Source: Myrica gale (taxonomy: Eukaryota > Streptophyta > Magnoliopsida > Fagales > Myricaceae). From it: 64,000 nt of DNA. The stretch is taken from NCBI GenBank assembly GCA_963930655.1, contig OZ005605.1:26605501-26669500 (forward strand), in the 5' to 3' direction. Both the position numbers and the translations under genes were made by a program. Positions 60,061 through 64,000 of the stretch are shown here, piece by piece (position 1 is the stretch's first letter; the number at the start of each line of letters is the position of its first letter). Under the pieces are notes generated by a model. It saw nothing but the letters and a program-made list of their open reading frames with translations, did not search any database and was not told where the DNA came from.

Positions 60061-61717
60061 ATGGACGATTTTCCACCTGGGTTTCGTTTCTACCCAACAG
60101 AGGAAGAGTTGGTTTCATTCTATCTACACAACAAGCTAGAAGGGAGGAGAGAGGATTTGAACCGAGTAATGAACCGGGTTATACCGGTTGTGGATATATA
60201 TGAGTGCAATCCATGGGATCTCCCACGTAAACTCCTCTTATCTTTGATTCAGTCTCATTCTTTGTTTTCCAGTTAAACTTATGCTTCTTCTTTTTTATTT
60301 TTATCATCAAATGGGAAACTGCGGAAATGGTGATACCTGCAGTTTGGAAGAGTTCGTACCATTTTGATGCTACTTTGTTCAATGCAAAAGCCTTTATTAG
60401 GTTACTCAATCTCATTTCCAGTTAGGAATAAAACCTATCTAGAGTTTGAATGTCGCGCGCTGGATGATTCTTTTGAATTAGCTTCTCATGATAAAACTTT
60501 TTTATTAAGCGTTCCTACCCCCCCCAAAAGTAGTAAGATTCTAATTATTTCGTTCTAGCTATTGGCCATAGTATACCATGGAACTAACGACCTATTTTTA
60601 TTCATTATATTTCAGATGCAAAAGTACTGTAACCTGTTTTTTCTTTTTTCGTTATGCATGGATGAATACTGTGAACTTTTGTTTTCATTCTTTCTTAATT
60701 TTTGTTTCCCATTGCCTGTAATCAGACTTTTCTGGAGAGTTGTGTTATGGGGACCCCGAGCAGTGGTTTTTCTTCATTCCGAGACAAGAAAGTGAAGCTC
60801 GTGGGGGAAGACCAAAGCGACTCACAACAACTGGATACTGGAAAGCTACCGGCTCCCCTAATAATGTTTACTCTTCCAACAATCGGATTATCGGAGTGAA
60901 AAGGACCATGGTTTTTTATAACGGAAGGGCCCCAAAAGGGAGAAAAACTGAGTGGAAGATGAACGAATATAAGGCCATTGAAGGAGAAGCGCCCAGCTCA
61001 TCTAGCAGTGCAGTTCCCACGGTATAAACTATAGCTTTGTTTTCAATTTGGAGTACTACCTCGAATATCTTGCATCTTAATTAGCTTTGAACAATATCTC
61101 GCTTATGCATATTTTTTCGGTTGGAATCTTGTAGATGCTTCAGACCCAGCTGCCACGATCAATATAGGGAGTTAATTAGAACCATATCTATCATGTCACT
61201 CATTTATTTATCCCATGGTGGATCACGTGTGGGACATATACAATCTTTCTTGACTATTTCAAGGAAACCCTTGTTAATAAAATGGAATGGCTGAATATAT
61301 ATGTCTTCTCTCATGCATGCAACGCTGATAAGAACGCCTAGTAGTGTTGAATATCTCGGAGAAGTTACTCTGCAATTACTTTTTTTTTAGGAGCAGTTAC
61401 GGCAGGAATTCAGTTTGTGTCGAGTTTACAGGAAATCAAAATGTTTGAGGGCATTTGACAGACGACCATCTGGAGTAACAATCGGAGAGCCACCAACTCA
61501 ACAAGTTCACAATAGTGAGAAGGAACCAAGATCTTCTCTAAACCGGTCGCCGAGAGATCAGAGAAGCTCATCAGAAAGTTCATCCTCAGGGGATCCTCAT
61601 GATCGTGACCATCCCTCCCAGCCAGGGGAGGGTCATGAGAACACGGGAATGGCTATTGATGATGATGAGAATTTCTGGGATTTGGATCAATTGAATTGGT
61701 TCGAGGGGATGAAATAG
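60061..61717 (+). CDS. NAC-domain transcription factor, NAC090-like
   Basis: Three exons join in frame: 60061-60226, 60726-61021 and 61391-61717, giving 262 residues. The NAC DNA-binding domain fills residues 4-167 with subdomains A ([20 protein letters not shown]), B ([13 protein letters not shown]), C ([20 protein letters not shown] then [11 protein letters not shown]), D ([20 protein letters not shown] and WKMNEY) and E ([14 protein letters not shown]). The AxARGGRPxR and FSLCRVY variants match the NAC090/NAC061/NAC036 group from memory, members of which act in salicylate and senescence control. The C-terminus is Ser/Asp-rich with an acidic, aromatic end ([18 protein letters not shown]) typical of an activation motif. 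The first intron splits the [10 protein letters not shown] segment, the usual NAC intron position. No transmembrane segment is present. Confidence 0.93.
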
Positions 61718-62175
61718 TGTAATTAAAATTGCAATACGTGCCCAAATATCTGTCATCTAAGTGCTTAACCTACTTAAGGAAAGTAGGGTTCTTTTTTTTT
61801 CTTCCAAGGAAAATAGGGTTCAACTATGTTATCTTGGAGCTGAAGCTGAATTCTTTGTTTGTTAATGTCTAGTATTTCATTAATTCGGAGAATGTAGAAT
61901 ATTAATATAGCTAATTAATTTATCAATTTGACCGTTTACTCCATTTGAAGTGGGTCTGTAGATAAATTTGTGTAACTCTTGCTTTTGATTAGCACGACGA
62001 CTCAAAATAAAAGACTAGCAAGACGAGCCACTCGGCTAGTAATCTTCAGTTTACTTTTGATATATATATACTTTATTTTTTGTTTTTGAAAATAAAATAA
62101 TTTTGTTGAATTTTCAGACTTCAATCTATATGTTTGATGATATTTTAAATGGATTCTATTTAGTCCAAGAACAAA
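61718..62175. other. NAC 3' region and intergenic DNA
   Basis: Probable NAC 3' untranslated region followed by AT-rich DNA with a TATATATATA run at 62060. No other feature is recognised. Confidence 0.4.
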
Positions 62176-62439
62176 TGGGCCGAGCTCAAAATCACAATTG
62201 GGCTTAGGACGTGAGAGGTCCAATCAAACAGTATTGGGCCAAAAATTTGTGGGCTCAAATTAGAAGATGGTTCTTATTATATTGTTTTTGTAATCAGACC
62301 AGGCTCGAGTTTAGTTGATATCTCTGCGCTTTCCATGAGAATTTGGCCCATTCTTAACTATACTCGTCCAATCCCACCAGATTAGGCCAAAGTTCCAGCC
62401 AGTTTGGCCCATCGTAAAAACAACAGCCCCAAAACCCTA
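62176..62439 (+). promoter_or_regulatory. Housekeeping-type promoter with TGGGCC elements and telo-box
   Basis: TGGGCC is at 62176-62181 and 62235-62240, GGCCCA at 62345-62350 and 62406-62411, and the telo-box AAACCCTA at 62432-62439. Site II elements next to a telo-box are typical of ribosomal-protein and other translation-related plant genes, and point to a transcription start near 62450-62500 on the plus strand. Confidence 0.6.
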
Positions 62440-63049
62440 CGATACACGTAATTTATAAAAACTCGTAAGGGCATTTATGTGATCTCCAAAAATATCGGAG
62501 CTATATATCTCTCCACAACGCCTTGAATAGACTTCACCCGCCTCCCCTTCCAATCACTTAGGGTTCCTCCAGATCGTTTCTCTTCCTCGTTTTCTAATGT
62601 TGCACGAATTTGTTTTATTTTTTTGGTATCATGATTTTTGCAATTATCTATCTTCAAGCGCGGCCCTTAAGATCGCCTTCCTCCGTAGATGGAAGCGTTT
62701 CGAGTCATAGCTTCGCAAAATCAAACATAAGGATCTCTCTAGGGTTTTCCTTTTGAGTCCTCCATTTCTCCCACCTGAACTTTATACACGAGTCATTTTT
62801 CATTGCCATTGGATCTGTCACTTCCTCATTTATCTTCCGAGCCTCACGGTGGATAGTCTTCGTGCTATTTCGTCCGTGGCGGTTTCAGATAAATGGGATT
62901 TCAGCTCCTTGGTAAGTTCTGAGAGGCTCACTCTAAGGTGGGGAACATTTGTTAATATATTGCTAGCCTACTTAAGATTATTAGCTTGATATTTCCAGAT
63001 TTTGTTTCTGTACTTTTACTGGTCATTTTTTTCCCGAAGAAATGCGGTG
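62440..63049 (+). other. Probable 5' exon(s) of an unidentified plus-strand gene
   Basis: Pyrimidine-rich leader-like sequence follows the promoter. A very good donor (CTCCTTG|gtaagttct) lies at 62912. A 13-codon frame starts at 62690 (MEAFRVIASQNQT). No known protein is encoded before the window ends, so the coding part lies to the right or the transcript is a non-coding host for the snoRNA candidate. Confidence 0.35.
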
Positions 63050-63139
63050 GCAAGAATGATGATTCAATTAGATGTGTGAAAGGAGAATTCCTTCATGAAC
63101 TCAATTTTTTGAGGCATAATTAATTGTCTGACTACTTGC
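63050..63139 (+). ncRNA. Candidate box C/D snoRNA
   Basis: Box C ATGATGA at 63056-63062 and box D CTGA at 63128-63131 are bracketed by a 5-bp terminal stem (GCAAG 63050-63054 with CTTGC 63135-63139), about 90 nt in all. It lies downstream of a housekeeping-type promoter and a strong donor, so it would be intronic, as many plant snoRNAs are. The likely guide lies just upstream of box D (GGCATAATTAATTGT); I could not match it to an rRNA target. Inner C'/D' boxes are weak. Confidence 0.35.
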
Positions 63140-63654
63140 ATCTGATACCCAAAACTAAGGCTCGTTTCCGTTGTTAACATGTCTTATACTATCGCCCTGT
63201 CGTTCGCTGTTTGCCCAATTCCAGTGAAATGGGACATCTTTTATATGATTTTGGCACTCCATTTAGCCATTTTTTCCGTCGATTATTGTTATTTTAATCT
63301 AAAGGGTTCTATTGAATTTTGAATTTCCCATGTCTTTACACTTTGAATTTTACTATATTGCTGGACCAGACATTGGCGATCCGTTTTCATGGCCATTGAA
63401 TTGAACACTTGAATTTTTCAAGACAGTTTTCACAACAGCTTGTCATGCTGGTGTTTTTAGAATTATGTATATTTCGTCATAAGTTGGGTACTGGCCATAG
63501 AGAACCGAAATCTGGAATTGCAAAAGGGTTGTAGCGTTTTTTTTTTGTAACATTCTGGATATTTCATATTTTAAGAAATCATGAGTTGTATTATATCGGT
63601 ATATTTTTCACTGTTTTCAAACAAGACATGCCCTCCATGACACTCGAGCATTGG

Positions 63655-64000
63655 AATTGTAACGAAAGTGGGGAGTATGTTGAAAATCTCACATTGCTAG
63701 AGAAACTAGTCAATGTGCTCCTTATAAGGTTGTGACATTCCTTACTCCTCAAGGTGTCTTTTGGATTTGAGATAGGTTCATCTTTCACATATTATGTAAA
63801 TTCTAATATGATATCAGAGGATGTCGGTGAGAAGGAGACAACTTATCATAAGAGAGAAAAGAAGAAAGCTGATGAGATGTACTTGATGTCGTGGAAGAGA
63901 GTGTCACCTGAGAAGCAGATTGAGGAGGGGAAGCATAAGAGGCCAGAGAGCAGAGGCCAGTGAGCATTGATAGTCTTGGAGATAAGTGGGTGGTCTGCGA
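63655..64000 (+). mobile_element. Short LTR (TRIM-like) element, partial
   Basis: A purine tract AACGAAAGTGGGGAGTA (63662-63678) precedes TGTTGAAAATCTCACATTG, a start typical of short plant LTRs. About 130 bp on, CTAATATGATATCAGAGG resembles the end of an LTR followed by a primer-binding site complementary to initiator methionine tRNA (TGGTATCAGAGC, one mismatch). A purine-rich stretch after it runs to the window end. The 69-codon frame there (63754-63963) is Lys/Glu-rich and not recognised. Confidence 0.5.

Noticed and set aside
1..64000. Prokaryotic-type systems (operons, CRISPR, phage or defence genes) and tRNA or rRNA genes
   Set aside because: Spliced plant genes fill the window. No spaced direct repeats, bacterial promoters, or tRNA/rRNA sequences were seen by eye.

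Overview
The window is nuclear DNA of a flowering plant, almost certainly a eudicot. Genes are split by AT-rich introns with GT-AG borders, the intergenic DNA is AT-rich and full of MITE-like elements and LTR remnants, and promoters carry plant motifs (TATA boxes, TGGGCC, telo-box AAACCCTA). The encoded proteins are plant-specific (CASP, NAC, SPINDLY, ELM1, AAF). Genus cannot be told from sequence alone. I rebuilt gene models by hand; every reported CDS keeps its reading frame across all splice junctions.

Layout: (1) 1-1979, minus, 5' part of an AAF-like chloroplast senescence-associated gene that runs off the left edge. (2) 3838-5111, a solo LTR with intact 5-bp target duplication. (3) 8964-10022, plus, intronless F-box gene of the At2g27310 type. 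(4) 11207-12398, minus, small single-RRM protein, probably organellar. (5) 14368-18379, minus, decapping activator DCP1. (6) 19152-20015, minus, a Casparian strip membrane protein (CASP). (7) 21400-24833, minus, mitochondrial fission factor ELM1. (8) 26601-29211, plus, PPIL1-type cyclophilin (CYP18-2), divergent from ELM1. (9) 30849-41963, minus, SPINDLY (SPY) in 17 coding exons, one followed by a GC-AG intron. (10) 47218-48228, plus, a diverged AN11/LWD/TTG1-type WD40 gene. (11) 49762-53073, plus, VPS55. (12) 53.5-60 kb, a repeat-rich gene desert with a local segmental duplication, a foldback hairpin and MITEs. (13) 60061-61717, plus, NAC090-like transcription factor. (14) 62.2-64 kb, a housekeeping-type promoter, a possible intronic box C/D snoRNA and a short LTR element.

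The genes are independent transcription units, mostly housekeeping (mRNA decapping, RNA binding, organelle division, spliceosomal cyclophilin, endosomal trafficking) mixed with regulatory or tissue-specific genes (SPY in gibberellin signalling, CASP in endodermis, NAC, WD40). I see no gene cluster, operon, CRISPR array or novel multi-gene system. The most notable items are structural: the tandem segmental duplication, the foldback element, the GC-AG intron, the intact solo LTR, the snoRNA candidate and the splice-site-adjacent microsatellite.
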